The notes: a model not told the origin generated them from the letters alone. Shown: positions 12,998-39,197, counted from the stretch's first letter. The stretch: DNA of 64,000 nucleotides from Antedon mediterranea (GCF_964355755.1 NC_092679.1:4340001-4404000), one strand, 5' to 3'. Program-made: numbers and translations.

Positions 12998-14366
12998 GTA
13001 GGGTACGACGACTATATTAGGTAAGGAGGGGTATACATATACCATGGACCAAATTCACCTTACATTGCAACTACCAATTTGCTTGTTAGATTTTGATTTG
13101 AAATTTTTAAATCTTTGCTAATCTTTAAATTTAAAAAAAAAATTTTTGTTTAGTCTAGCAGTCTTTGTCTAGTACATTGATCTGCCAATTCAATAGACGA
13201 GTACTAATGTCTGGCAAAATGCATTTCAAAATTTAACTAATAACACGTATATGTTTTAATAAGTTACTTATTTTTCAAGATTGGGACATGTACCGATCCT
13301 GCTGTATTGAGACTTGTTTCTTTTTTAAGTATGTAATTTGCAAGTTACTGTTGGATGGGTATGGAAAGAAAAATTGAGTTTGCAAGTTCAGCGAGGTAGC
13401 TTGCTTCACTAGTCTGTATTTGTTTCAAAGCCAATGTGGTATAATAATGTTCATAATAACGATTATTTAGTAATCAACTCGTACCACACATATTTATATT
13501 AATGGTTGCAGCAATTATGTATGTTTATCTGCAATTAATTATGAATCAGTTGCTTGTATATCCCATCATCTGCACCTAATCCATACCCTTGCAAATAATC
13601 TCCAAGTTAATCCGTCAAGATTGGATTTTTTAGGCGAGTCTGTCAAACTTTGACAACACCGTCCAAAGACCTGACTTTCGCTACGTAGAATTTGACGATT
13701 TCTACATTTGGATCAAATCGTTGTTGCAAATAGCAAAGGTAGTGATAATCATCTACTGTACGTTTAGGCTGAGCGTGGCCTCGTCTGGTGGCTATAACTG
13801 TTTATACAACTCTTCCCAGAATCCAAAAACAAAGCATGTGTGGTGTGATTAGAAAATGTTACATTGTTTGGAGTTTCCTCCATTCACTGGAACAAATATA
13901 CTGTAGTCTCAGTGTTGAAGTAGTTTTAGTTTAGTTTCTGTTGAGGAATTGTTTATTTTCAACTAAAGAATATAGAGGAGTTTATTGGTGAAAACCAATG
14001 AGACAATGTGCTCTTTATAAATACTGTATTACTCAAATAATAAGATTGAAACCTTTTATTGTTAATAATAATAATTAAATCTAATCGCCTATTTCTTAGA
14101 ATATGACACTGCCGTATAATAATGAAAAAATTCTGTTGAAGAAAATGAAAGTACTAATATATAATGGCAATAAATAACATCATTGTAATTACAACTCTAA
14201 TGTTGTCATTTTTACTGAGAATAAAGTGTTTATATACTTGGTCTTGGTTTCATTTGACACTCTCATCCGCGAGTGCACAGTTCATAAATCAGTTGCGTTG
14301 TTTGATAAAATCTCCGGGTGTGAAATGATGACATATTATTGATATCAATCTAAACATTGATTCGAA

Positions 14367-14413
14367 ATGAAGAAAGGTAAACGACCAATACCGCCACCAC
14401 TGCCTTCTTCAAG
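14367..14413 (+). CDS. ENAH: Ena/VASP candidate short alternative first exon 2
   Basis: An ATG at 14367 gives 15 codons (MKKGKRPIPPPLPSS) and two bases before a GT (TTCAAG|GTTTGC), again phase 2. Splicing to 25625 would give a basic, proline-rich leader ending in Ser and then the EVH1 domain, 475 residues in all. The frame hits a stop four codons past the donor, so it is open only if spliced. The donor is weaker than the others and the exon is tiny, so chance is not excluded. Confidence 0.35.
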
Positions 14414-17400
14414 GTTTGCGTAAATTTTTTAAACTTTTTTAGGTTCATTTTAGGAGCAATTTTTTTATAATTTGATCTGAGAAAAGGTGTGTTTTTCAGG
14501 AAAACAAAACTGGTTTCCTTGTACAGTAACTGCAGATGTATAGGCATTTTTTATTTTAAAAATTACACAATATTTTTTGCGGCACGTACAGCTCTGTGAA
14601 CATTATAAAATGATACACCAAATTATTTTTTTTTTTGGTATTTATATTTGTACTCAAGCTTAACTAGAAATTAAGAAAGTTCGGATTAGGCCCTCCATGG
14701 ACCCACGGCAGCCAGCAGTGTACCAGATAAGCACACCGGTAGGCGATCCCCTACTCTTTTCCTATTGTCAATACAGTATACTATAAAATATGTATTGGTT
14801 CAAATGTATCCCATTACTTTTAACTGATATTTCGGATCTGTTTTTGCTGGATTGCTGGTTCTGGTAACTTATTTACAGATCATTAATTCTTTAACCCAGC
14901 TTGCTAGTTTATGTTTACAAAGCCAACAACTTTGTCGGGACCTTAAAAACACATTTGATATTGAAAGGTGTTGTATTGTCTATGTCATGTACTGTAAAGA
15001 TTATAGAAAAGGTTTTTGTTTGTGCTGTGACATGTATATTCCTATTTATGATACTGTATAAGGTTATTTGATTTACTTGGTTGATTGAATGGGTTTTTTA
15101 TTCATTGCTTTTGTACTGAAAAGTATTTTGAGTTGTTACTGTATGTACTAAAGCTTTTCTATGAGGTTGTTTGTTGAATAAACTTTATGTTTTCAAATTT
15201 ATAAATAGGGTCTGCCAAAAAGTAGTGGGGACAATTTGTTTCCTTCTTCACAATATAGAGACTAAAAACGTGCTGTTTCATGTCCGTAAAAATCAGTTGT
15301 GTCAATAGCTCTTCAATATAAGATGAAGATTTTTTAAAGTGCCATTTTCAACCTAGGTTGAAGGTGCTGATTTCTTTGTACTTTCGTATAATTTTGACCC
15401 ACAGTAACCATGGTGGCACAGAAACCATGGAATACATCGAGGGGTTTGCTAGCATTTCATAGATTTAAAAATGTTGGGAACCACTGATTTGAAAGGAAGA
15501 AGAGATCGAGGAATGGGGAGTAGAGGAGGGATGTACACAAAATAATACACACAATAATACACACTGTAGGTTTGAGAATTACAATATATCATAATTAATA
15601 TAGCTGTCAATACAGTATTTTATTAAATAATATGACCTTTGAACCAGGAAGTGTTTTGACATATCCTGCACAAGGTGTGGTGATACAAATATACAGTTAC
15701 TTTGAGGAAACTATAAATTAATTTCTAGTATTATGTAATAACATTTGGCAATGTTTTGCAAGCAGGATACTGCTAGAAATACAGGGGAAATTTATAGATA
15801 ATTTTCTGAGAAGGAAATAAATTTAATTTTTAACTTTTTAATAATAATTGCAATGTTTTCCAGAAGCATTACATTTTCTGGGGGTTGGGGGAAAAAACGT
15901 ACAATAACATGTCCAGAAAACTAAGTTTCTAAAATGTGTTTTTTAGTTGTTACCACAAATCATTATCTGTTGTAATATGAAAGGTTTGAGAAATTTGGCA
16001 TTGCACTTTATAAATTTGTTTCAGTGCCTTAAAAAAATAATCACAGTTACTGAACCCCTCCTTTATGATACCACTATTCAAGGGAGATCCTAACAAGTTG
16101 AAATATATATTTTAACCCAACAGCCAACCTCTTATTTGAGGACATCCCTAGTAAAAAGGAGAAACTTTTAATGTTGGGTCCTGAAGGTGTCCTCTTAATA
16201 GGATAGTCATATTTCCGGTAAGGCTAATTTTCCTTGTGTGCTTATGCTTATACTATTATAACTGAAGGTATAATTTCAATTAAGGTATAGTGTGTATAAT
16301 AGTAATTCTTCATTTACAGTATGGTGTTCATATGGAGATCACAAGCACCTGTTCTTGATGACTTCATACAAATTTCATTACTAACTTTATGTAAATAATT
16401 AGCATAATTAAGCAGCATGACGAGATTAAGTAATTTAAGATATTACTTATAACTACAAACATATGTATTCTTATTATTAGTAGGTTAATTTTAGAAACAT
16501 GGAACTCGGAAATTAGTGGTTTAAATGTTTCAGTATTAAGATATGGTATTTACTATTTTATTCAATGTTTGTGGTTAAAAAGAGAGCATGTTTTTGACAA
16601 AATAACGATTTATAAAGTTGATTCTAATCCGAGATTTATTTTTTATTTTCTAGTTTTTAATAATTTACAGTATAATTATTTAGTGATTTTTCATATTTTC
16701 TTCTAAAACAATTTGACCAAAATATTTTATAGTACTAATATTTAATAGTACTGGTAATTATTTAAATAAGAATGGTAAACCATTTCCTTTGTTTTTCTTT
16801 TGAAAAGACTAATTATATTTTTGCAGATGTTTTTATTAAATATTGTCTCACAATTAAAAGGCTTCTGTGTAGTTGGGTACGTATGTATAACTAGATAAGG
16901 TGAAGCGATTCATGGTCATATTTTAAGTTGGGTACATCGCGACGAATATTTCCAGCAGTCGGGTCTATTCATTAATATCATATCCTTTAATTTCCTGAAA
17001 ATGTAGTCTTCCTTTCAGTGTATGCTCATCAAATATAGAAATATGTAATAATGATTAAATAAAATAGATTTTATGTACGGTATCAAAAGTGTCTTTTAAA
17101 AACTTTTCTTTTCAAAAGGAAATTATAGAAAATAGTAAATATAAAATATATTACTAATTGCTTCGTTAACTATGTAAATGAATGCATATGCTTTGTACAG
17201 GTATATGAAACATGAGTTGAGAAATGTTTAGAAAGCAAAAACATGAATTATTGTAATTACTTTCATTTTCTGTAACATTATAAATGTAATGTTATTTCAC
17301 AATGTTTGCTTTCTTTCTAATTTTTTATAGATTATAGATATTATTATTTTGACAATTAAAAATGTTTAAAAATGTAATTATTAAAATTTGTAATTAATTT

Positions 17401-17698
17401 TTTTTTTTACAGTAATTTAATTATTTAAAATGTCCTTACTGTATCTGTAAAAATCTTCTGATAAAAAGTTTGATTCAGAAATTCCCACAGGAAGTGACTT
17501 CACTGATCGTGATTAGTCGTCTGTGACATCAACGAACAGAGAGCGTGTAATAGTCACAAAATCGTGTCATATTTTAACGGAACAACAAAACGTGGAACTA
17601 TGGGAAATATTAGTGGCAGTAAAATAATTCAGGAAGATTGGTCATACAGTAGTCGAATCATAATCTTCGCTCCGGTTGTTGTCTACCAGAATTGAATC

Positions 17699-17847
17699 AT
17701 GGCCGTCTCTACGACAAAGAGTCTTTACCAGTTGTACAATATTGACCGTGCACCGGATTTATTAAGTGGATACAAGTCATCGTTACGGAACCCCGCTTTC
17801 CCGCCTGCCTTCACATTGGAGCGAAGTCAAAGCTTGCCAAGCCTATG
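17699..17847 (+). CDS. ENAH: Ena/VASP candidate alternative first coding exon 3
   Basis: An ATG at 17699 opens 49 codons plus two bases up to a donor (CCTATG|GTTGGT) in phase 2; the split codon becomes Cys at the 25625 junction. The peptide begins MAVSTTKSLYQLYNIDRAPD and includes AFPPAF and RSQSLPSL. RSQSLP fits the RSxSxP form of the mode-1 14-3-3 binding motif. AFPPAF is a degenerate relative of the FPPPP ligands that EVH1 binds. Both readings are inference. The isoform would be 509 residues. The 200 bases upstream are GC-richer than the neighbourhood, as expected near a start site. Confidence 0.65.
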
Positions 17848-18648
17848 GTTGGTGTTTATTGTAGTCGATAGATAAAACTGGATAAAGGATTGATTTATTA
17901 AAACATTATTTTATCAACAGTAGGGAAGACATTAAAGAGATATTAATGTTGTTACAAATGTATTATATTTAAATGTATGTATTATAAAAATAGTATAATT
18001 TTTGTTGTAATTTTCCTATGATATCAACTTTACTAAATAGGGGATTGGTGCTAGTTGTATTTGCCCTTGTTCCTTTTGAATTCCTTTTGTCCCATGAATG
18101 TGATTATAGTGACATATTTCTCTATTTTTATTTCTTGGAAAGTGTGCCTTCAACATTAGTATCCCAAATGAAGGGTTCTACCTGTATTTATTAATTAATT
18201 AATTAATTACACAAACCTGAAGAAAATAATGTCTTTTATTAAATTTAAAAGAATTTGTAATTGGTAATGTAAGCAAGCATTTGTTAACATTAGAAAATTT
18301 GGGGGAAATTTACAGAGATGTATTGTTTATTTATTTGTTTATCTTCAGAGTTTATTAAGAATGAATTCTTAAGGTATTTGAAGATAATGGAGAACAAATA
18401 AATATTGTACAGTAGTTTGATGTATTTACCTGTAAAAAATATTACCAATTATAGACAATTTTAAGATCAAAAGAAACCATAAAATTGTTGACAACCCAAA
18501 AGGGAATTCCATGTTTGTTACTGTACATTCCTAAATCTCATCTCTATCTGATTTTGTTTATTATTTATTTCCTTTATTGCATCAAGTAAACAGTGATAAA
18601 GTTGACATAAATATTTAAAAAAATTATCAAAGAGTATAATAATGTATA

Positions 18649-19436
18649 ACACAAACCAAACAAGTTACTAAAATATATCATAGTCCACAAATCAGTCTTT
18701 CAATGGCCATCATAGTACATACAGTAACACAAACCAAACAAGTTACTAAAATATATCATAGTCCACAAATTAGTCTTTCAATGGCCATCATAGTACATCC
18801 AGTAACACAAACCAAACAAGTTACTAAAATATATCATGTCCACAAATCAGTCTTTCAATGGCCATCATAGTACATCCAGTAACACAAACAAAACAAGTTA
18901 CTAAAATATATCATGTCCACAAATCAGTCTTTCAATGGCCATCATAGTACATCCAGTAACACAAACCAAACAAGTTACTAAAATATATCATAGTCCACAA
19001 ATCAGTCTTTTAATGGTCATCATAGTACATCCAGTAACACAAACCAAACAAGTTACTAAAATATATCATAGTCCACAAATCAGTCTTTTAATGGCCCTCG
19101 TAGTACATCCAGTAACACAAACCAAACAAGTTACTAAAATATATCATAGTCCACAAATTAGTCTTTCAATGGCCCTCATAGTACATCCAGTAACACAAAC
19201 CAAACAAGTTACTAAAATATATCATGTCCACAAATCAGTCTTTCAATGGTCATTATAGTACATACAGTAACACAAACCAAACAAGTTACTAAAATATATC
19301 ATAGTCCACAAATTAGTCTTTCAATGGTCATCATAGTACATACAGTAACACAAACCAAACAAGTTACTAAAATATATCATAGTCCACAAATCAGTTTTTC
19401 AATGGTCATCATAGTACATCCAGTAACACAAACCAA
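18649..19436. repeat. 78-bp minisatellite, about 10 copies, in the Ena/VASP 5' region
   Basis: Head-to-tail repeat of a 78-bp unit (ACACAAACCAAACAAGTTAC... ending in CAATGGCCATCATAGTACAT). Some units lack two bases (CATGTCCAC instead of CATAGTCCAC), giving 76 bp. Because 78 is a multiple of three, the plus strand stays open over several units (18935-19258 and 19246-19473). This is a by-product of the unit length and not evidence of a protein. It lies between candidate first exons 3 and 4. Confidence 0.95.
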
Positions 19437-20318
19437 AAGGGCATCACAATTTGCTTATCATAACTCAGTTTGATGCACGATAAAGATTATACCATTGGTT
19501 AACTTACTTTATTTACACTTTATATGAATTTTGGCTAATTACCTTAATTATTGTGATAATTGGATACCATAGAAGGGGTGATTACTGTGGTTATTGACAG
19601 GTCTATACTTTTAATTGGGACAGGCAATCGATCAACTACGCTTTTCAGAGAATTATTGATTTTGCAAGTGAGCCCTCTATAGTTGATAAAAATAGTGTTT
19701 CAGTATAGTATGTTATGCAGTACATACGGTGATTATAACGATATGTTTTTTCACCACATTATTTTTATGCTTTTATTCTATCACTTTTTCGGGTTAATAT
19801 ATTATAACCCCAGCTTTGAAATTATATGTATTCCCCCTTTTAATTTATCCAAAAATATTGCATCCAATTTTCAGTAAACTTTAATTAATTAATAATTGAT
19901 TACCGGTATTACTATTTTTATACCTGTTTATTAATTTTTTTTTTGTGTAAATACTTTCAATTGTTTTAATTATAATTTTATATATGATAATAATTTACGT
20001 TAAATTTTAAATTTAAAAAAAATCACGTTCATTAAATGAAACAAAACACTTAGGAATGCAAATGATAATTATGCTAAAAAAGCGTTCATGCATGAACAGA
20101 AACGGAAATCAACCAAGTTGAACCGAGCCGGCAAGTAACATTATTATGCTGGTTTCATTACACTGTAAAGAATATGTGATTTAGAGCAATAAAACTTATA
20201 ATAATTGGCCTAGAAAAAAGTATAATCATACATAGGATTACTGTACAATTTTCTGTCTGGGTACTGTATAATTTATACAGTACTATTTTTCAATTGTTCG
20301 TCTCTCGGATCGGCTTGG

Positions 20319-20416
20319 ATGATGCATACTGCTATGGATGATAACGTTTCCTTAAATATAATGTCAACTGATGATGGATGTGAATCGGTACCAGAACAAT
20401 GTTTTTGTCAAGACAT
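20319..20416 (+). CDS. ENAH: Ena/VASP candidate alternative first coding exon 4
   Basis: Tandem ATGs at 20319 and 20322 open 32 codons plus two bases to a strong donor (GACAT|GTGAGT), phase 2; the split codon becomes Ile at the EVH1 exon. The peptide MMHTAMDDNVSLNIMSTDDG continues CESVPEQCFCQD and is short and acidic with three cysteines. No domain is recognised. The isoform would be 492 residues. The donor is the best of the five, and phase agreement supports it. Confidence 0.6.
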
Positions 20417-20524
20417 GTGAGTTTTTAGAATATAATGATAATTTGCTATGGTATTGATTTACCTTTAATTTTAGCTAATTGTGTTGTTTAATTAATTATC
20501 TATATAAATTGTATTTATTGATTC

Positions 20525-20592
20525 AATCCTGTTATGGGCGACTTTGGTCGCTGTTGGATGAAGATGAAATAAAATTAAAAAAATAAAAAATA
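20525..20592 (+). mobile_element. SINE 3' tail fragment
   Basis: CAATCCTGTTATGGGCGACT followed by GCTGTTGGATGAAGATGAAA and an A-rich end. This matches, in the other orientation, the tail of the tRNA-derived element at 26257-26468 (ATCCTGTAATTGGCGACTTA ... GCTGTTGGATGCGTATAAAA). The head is missing, as expected of a 5'-truncated copy. Confidence 0.6.
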
Positions 20593-20772
20593 ATTGTATT
20601 TTTGATTTAATCAAAATGATGTTTTTATCTCACATTCGTTAATTGCCAATTAAAGAAAAACTGTAAAAATTTACAGAAATTTGGCTACTACCATTTTTTT
20701 ATGTCCTTATATTTAGTAAGTTCTTGTGTGATCAGTTTTGTGCATTTACTGTACTTCATTAGAACCGAAACT

Positions 20773-20843
20773 AGGCGGACAAACCCCCATGTCCAGCGGA
20801 CAAACCCCCATGTCCAGCGGACAAACTCCCATGTCCAGCAAAC
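20773..20843. repeat. 21-bp tandem repeat, three units
   Basis: The unit CGGACAAACCCCCATGTCCA(G) occurs three times with one base change. GC-rich against an AT-rich background. No function is visible. Confidence 0.85.
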
Positions 20844-20880
20844 GTCTCTTAAAATAATTTTGATAACCAAAAGCATTGTA

Positions 20881-21072
20881 GACTGTCAATCCCGAACACC
20901 TTTGGGCTAACCAAATACGGTCTGTTTTTCTGGAAAGTCTGGTATTTGGAATGTGTTTTTAATGCTAAAAATGAATTTGGGACTGTTTGGGCTTCTAGAA
21001 AAGTCTGGTATTGGAAGTATTTCCTATTTTCAGAGAGTCCTGTATTGAGAGAGGAGAGGATTGATTGTACCA
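20881..21072. mobile_element. MITE family 2, copy 1
   Basis: Contains CCGAACACCTTTGGGC, AAAGTCTGGTATTTGGAATG and GAGTCCTGTATTGAGAGA. In reverse orientation this matches the element at 31040-31229 over most of its length. The ends are degenerate inverted repeats built on a 'CTCTCCAATA' word. No coding frame. Confidence 0.7.
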
Positions 21073-21417
21073 CATTTTTTTAACCAGTAATTTGACTTTG
21101 GAAACCTAATGAATATGCCTTGGATAAATTAGTTTTTCATGGCATTTACAAGATCGTATTAAACTAAAAAGCGTGACTCATTTGCTCAGCATTTGTCATT
21201 GATTAGTAATATTAACACATTAGATGTTAATTAGTTCACTAGGGAACTATTCCAGTCTGCTACTTCTGCTGCTCTAGGCTTGTATTATTTATTCATAGAT
21301 TCATAGTCTTTTCTTTTGTTTGTCTTTACTGCCTTTGTACTACTGTAACAGTATGTTTGAAAAGTACTGCTTAATATAAAGAAATGAGAATTATTTTGTT
21401 TGGATATTTCTTCATAC

Positions 21418-21500
21418 TATAAAGTCTGCACTATAAATCTTTATGTGACCAAATGTGATGTGCCCAAATATAGACATGATGATGTCATATCAAGGGAAGA
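21418..21500. mobile_element. MITE family 1, copy C (partial)
   Basis: A decayed left half: CTGCACTATAAATCTTTATG, then ATGTGATGTGCCCAAATATA and GACATGATGATGTCATATCA. The right arm is absent. Confidence 0.65.
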
Positions 21501-22769
21501 GAATTACAGTAGGGGTAGCTGGTTAGGCCACCTCTAAATTTGTTTATTTATACAAACAAACAATGGAACACTATGATAAGTTCAACACAATTCATTTTAC
21601 AATTGTTATGCTCTGTTCCTGGATATACCACTAGCAACACCTTGTCCAAAAGTAAATTCATTTTTTTGTAAAAATTTTTTGGTAAAAATTGTTTTATAAA
21701 ATAATATACTGTATCACTGTACAATAAGAAAACATAAATATTTAAAATGAAATGAAAAAATACTGTACTATTGTGTAGTATAAATTTGATTTCATCTCGT
21801 TACTATTATTATTTCTCCATCATGATATATGAAGTTGTGAGACGCTTTTGTAAATTTTATAATATTGTACATGCTATGATATTATAAATGTTACATATGT
21901 CATGATATATTTTGATTAATTAAGAAGTCTACCAGTCATCCATAGAATTTTTCAGCTGTTAGCGATGACATCATACCTAAAAATTGATATTTGATATGCT
22001 CCATATGACATTCCCTTCAATTAATTAAATGAGCCAATGTGTATAAGATATCACCTATTAGTTACATTTAAGATTTGACAGATTTGACAATAAGAAAATT
22101 GTAATTTAAAAATAATGTTAAAAAATGTATCAAAATTATAATAAAACCAAGTTAACCTTCAAATTCGTATCTACCCTCTTCTACATTTAGTGCTCACTTT
22201 TTAGTGGCCCGGAGAAGCGCAAGCTCATTGGTAAATGAAAACCTCTTTACATTATTATTTAAAGGACCACAAAATAACAGAATAGTGGTCTTTATTTAGA
22301 AGCACACTGGGGTTTTGGCATGTTTTAAGAATAAAGTCTAACATTCTTCGAATTTGATAAAACTCCTTGTTACCATCTGCGATAATCACTTCTGACATAT
22401 CCCGATACTATTGATTCACATGTATTTAATAAAATTATTTTCTATCGATACTCATAATCACCCCCGACATCCCCCTGACAATGTTAGTATCACTGTTGTC
22501 TTCAATTTCTGAATTATACAAATCAACAGCTGAAGATGACGTTTCGGGACATAGAGGGAGTGGGAACAGCTGATAGAAAAACAGGTGACGTCACTTATCT
22601 TGAGGCGAAGTGTGTGCCAGTAATTATTAAATTACGAGACAGGATCTATGATGACATAAGAACTAATATGGCAACGATGTTGTGACCCCTAGATTGGTTG
22701 AACCGCAGGTAAATATTTCAACTTGTGCTGTGCAGTCGATGCTGAATCGTTTGTTAGTACATTTACAAG

Positions 22770-23599
22770 ATGTCTTTTCTACAAGTTAAGCTGCAATCTC
22801 CGGAAAATAAAGATCGAAATGTTCTGAAAAGGTACTCTTCTACAGATATGGACGACGTTGAAATTATACCGGATGCGACGGACGACAACATCGGTAGTAA
22901 TACCGATAATCAAGATAGTTATTGTTCAGAATTACCGACAGTTGCACATGGAAATTATGCTTTTGGTGCACAACAATCAGTTGAAACGAATTGGAAAAAC
23001 GTTGACTGTGATACTGAAGATCCATTTAATGATAGCCAAGCTGTACATCAACAGTCGCAATTATACAATGCAAACCCGGAATTTTACTCCCATACGGAAC
23101 CAATAAATAATCCATGTAGCAACGTTTACACTTCTCAAGATGATATATACCAAGATATTAATGCTGCGCCACAATATGCAAATTATTCACCTGATATTCA
23201 TAATAATTATCATCACTATAGTAGACAAAATCCTGCTGGAGAAGTTGCCAGGGTAACAAATGTCACACACCAGGAAGTAATAGGTGAGCCATGGAAACAA
23301 AGTCCGGATCATATTGAGGAAACATCGGGAAAAAGACTGTCAGATGGACAAGTAATTAATGTGTGGTTAGATCAGGAAGTTAATAAAAGAGGTGGTGATA
23401 TTATTAATGCAGTTGATCTATCAGCTTCGTCAAACCAGTTTTACCCACCAGCAGATGTAACAGATCCACAAAGTATACCAATTATGAGTGAATTAGATGC
23501 AGAGAGTATGCAGCAGCCTGACATGGATTTGGATGATACTAGGCTAGAAAATGAAGAAAATGAGGGGGAGGGTGACACAGCAGGCTCGTATAATCCAAG
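22770..23599 (+). CDS. ENAH: Ena/VASP candidate alternative first exon 5: long disordered N-terminal extension
   Basis: An ATG at 22770 opens 276 codons plus two bases to a donor (CCAAG|GTAGTG); the stop TAG is formed by the donor itself, so the frame ends where splicing would begin. Phase 2 fits the 25625 acceptor, the split codon becoming Ser. The peptide (start MSFLQVKLQSPENKDRN) is rich in Asp, Glu, Asn, Gln, His and Tyr and has no hydrophobic segment or known fold. It looks intrinsically disordered. It ends in an acidic patch (LENEENEGEGD). An upstream small frame at 22535-22684 would lie in its leader. The isoform would be 736 residues, much longer than vertebrate VASP. It could instead be a separate single-exon gene ending at the TAG; the phase match and location favour a first exon. 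Confidence 0.65.
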
Positions 23600-25348
23600 G
23601 TAGTGTATTTCTACAGTGTCATGTACAGATACTGGCCTACATAGTTGTGTGATTACTCTAGGGAAATATTGTATTCAAGGTGAAATATGAATTTGATTGT
23701 GACCTAGCAGATTATAAAGCATATTGCAGATATTAATATTAATTTAAGTAAACTTTATTGTGTAGATTCACTACGAGGCCAGTCTTTTCCAGTTGTTTTA
23801 ATTTATTTATATCATTTGTTTTACATACTATACTGTCATTGATTTACCCATATATGATATTGATGTTTTTGTGATTTTTTTAGTTTTTTGATGATTTTTT
23901 TATTGTTATGTGATAAGAAAGGACATTTTTAAATATTGTTTATATTTTTTTTAATACTAAAATGAGGATTTAAACAAACACAGAGTTCTCTTGATGCCAA
24001 ATATCAGAATTTAATAAAATATTACATTATATTCAATAACACTGGTGTTGACTTGCTATAGATTCATTATGATTATATATTAATATATTAGTGATTGTAA
24101 AGTAAATTTTAATAATTTCATTGCCATTATGTGCCTACTAAATGATCATATGAATTATTTATATCTACATGAGCACTTTGTCTTATAAATGGTAAAGCAA
24201 ATGTACTGTACTGGTTTATTTCCAATATACAGGTAATGACCATGAATAAACATACATACAGTTTACAATACATATTAAAAAGAAAAAAATGCTCATATAC
24301 TGGACAAATTACCATGGTAATCAAATGAGCCAGCTCCATCATTGGCATTTAAACCAGGGATATCAACGCATCTTCCTTACTGTACTTATCAAAATCATGG
24401 TACACCATTATATATTTTAGTAGGCCCACAACATGGTGAAGTTTTTCACGCCTAAACAAGCTGGGTTTTTTTTTTATTGTTCTTGCAAATCCCTAGAAGC
24501 CCCTTCCTTAATTTAATTACAGAAAACCGGACAGCCCACGGTTTTCTGAAAACTGCTGATAGATATTAATTCATTGTGGTTTGATGTTTTAATTGCCACT
24601 TGGTGATCGAAAATGCACATTAATGTTTTATAGAAGAAATAAAAATCCTGCTTGGACCTGCTGATGGACTACCTTTTGCTTAAGAAACTACCATCCGCTT
24701 TGACGGATGTAGTCCAAATACTCACTTTTTAGGGACATTATTATTTTAATTTATGTTGAAATAATAATTTCATAATTTCCTTTGAGTTTCCTCAAAGATT
24801 GATCTGAATAATAAGAATGGAAACTGTATAGTAATATATTACTTTTGTTCCCATTTGTTTTCGAAACCACTCCTTTTGATAAATAAACTGAAGTAATAAT
24901 AATGATATGTATTTCTTTGTTAGAAGGGTTTCTTTATGAATATTGATATTAGCATGACAAAGGTTTTTTTTTTCTGAAGATTGATGGCAAGCTTCTGTGT
25001 AAAGATTTATGCGTACTTCTGCATACTGTCAAATCATTTTTTTAAATATTAATATTTTTAGCATTAAATGAACAATTGTTATTGAAGCTACTGGATTAAA
25101 AATCTTTAGCTTTTATTTTGTCTAGTACATTTAAACAATAGTTTATAAATCTTCTGACTTAAATGGTAAAGACAGTTTGTTTTTTAGTTAATTAACAACA
25201 CAGGGGTACAGGACTAGAGAGTTCGTTGATAACTTGCGTCAGTTGGAACTTGTGATTTGGATCACCTTAAACCAGAATTCTATTTTCATGCACATATGTG
25301 AACATAACATTTTAAAATTTTAAATTTCAGCATGTCATGACTTGAACC
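23600..25348. other. Intron sequence between first-exon cluster and EVH1 exons
   Basis: AT-rich, with no supported exon, structured RNA or clear transposon apart from the MITE that begins at 25349. Confidence 0.5.
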
Positions 25349-25567
25349 TAAAGCTTGGTTCTCACCAGCGACACAAACTAACACAATCTACGCAACTTCA
25401 GATAAATGCCATTCCAATAATTGTGTTTAACTCTGTCTGTGTGAAATCAAACCTGTGGTGTTTGCAGCACTGTTGCTTGCATCGTTACTTCCCACTTGTG
25501 ATTATGCAATACAGCAATTTACATCAATACTTTGTTGCTTTGCGTCGCTAGTGAGAACCACGCTTTA
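25349..25567. mobile_element. MITE with AGC(T/G)TGGTTCTCAC ends
   Basis: Starts TAAAGCTTGGTTCTCACCAG and ends CGCTAGTGAGAACCACGCTT(TA). The ends are inverted repeats of about 28 bases with four mismatches. About 219 bp and non-coding. It ends some 57 bases before the acceptor of the first EVH1 exon. Confidence 0.8.
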
Positions 25568-25624
25568 TCCTGTTAACCACAAAGCTACAACTCCACTATA
25601 ATCATACTTTTTATTATCTTACAG

Positions 25625-39197
<13,573 letters not shown>

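Noticed and set aside
18649-19436. CRISPR-like array
   Set aside because: Units are contiguous near-identical tandem copies without unique spacers, in a eukaryotic gene region.
18935-19473. Two repeat-encoded frames of 107 and 75 codons (VHPVTQTKQVTKIYHSPQIS units)
   Set aside because: They are translation of a 78-bp minisatellite whose length is a multiple of three; copies with 76 bp break the frame and no splice context exists.
22202-22230. Short exon-like stretch between TTTTTAG and GTAAAT
   Set aside because: 26 bases, with a length that would break the frame to the EVH1 exon and no start codon; probably chance.
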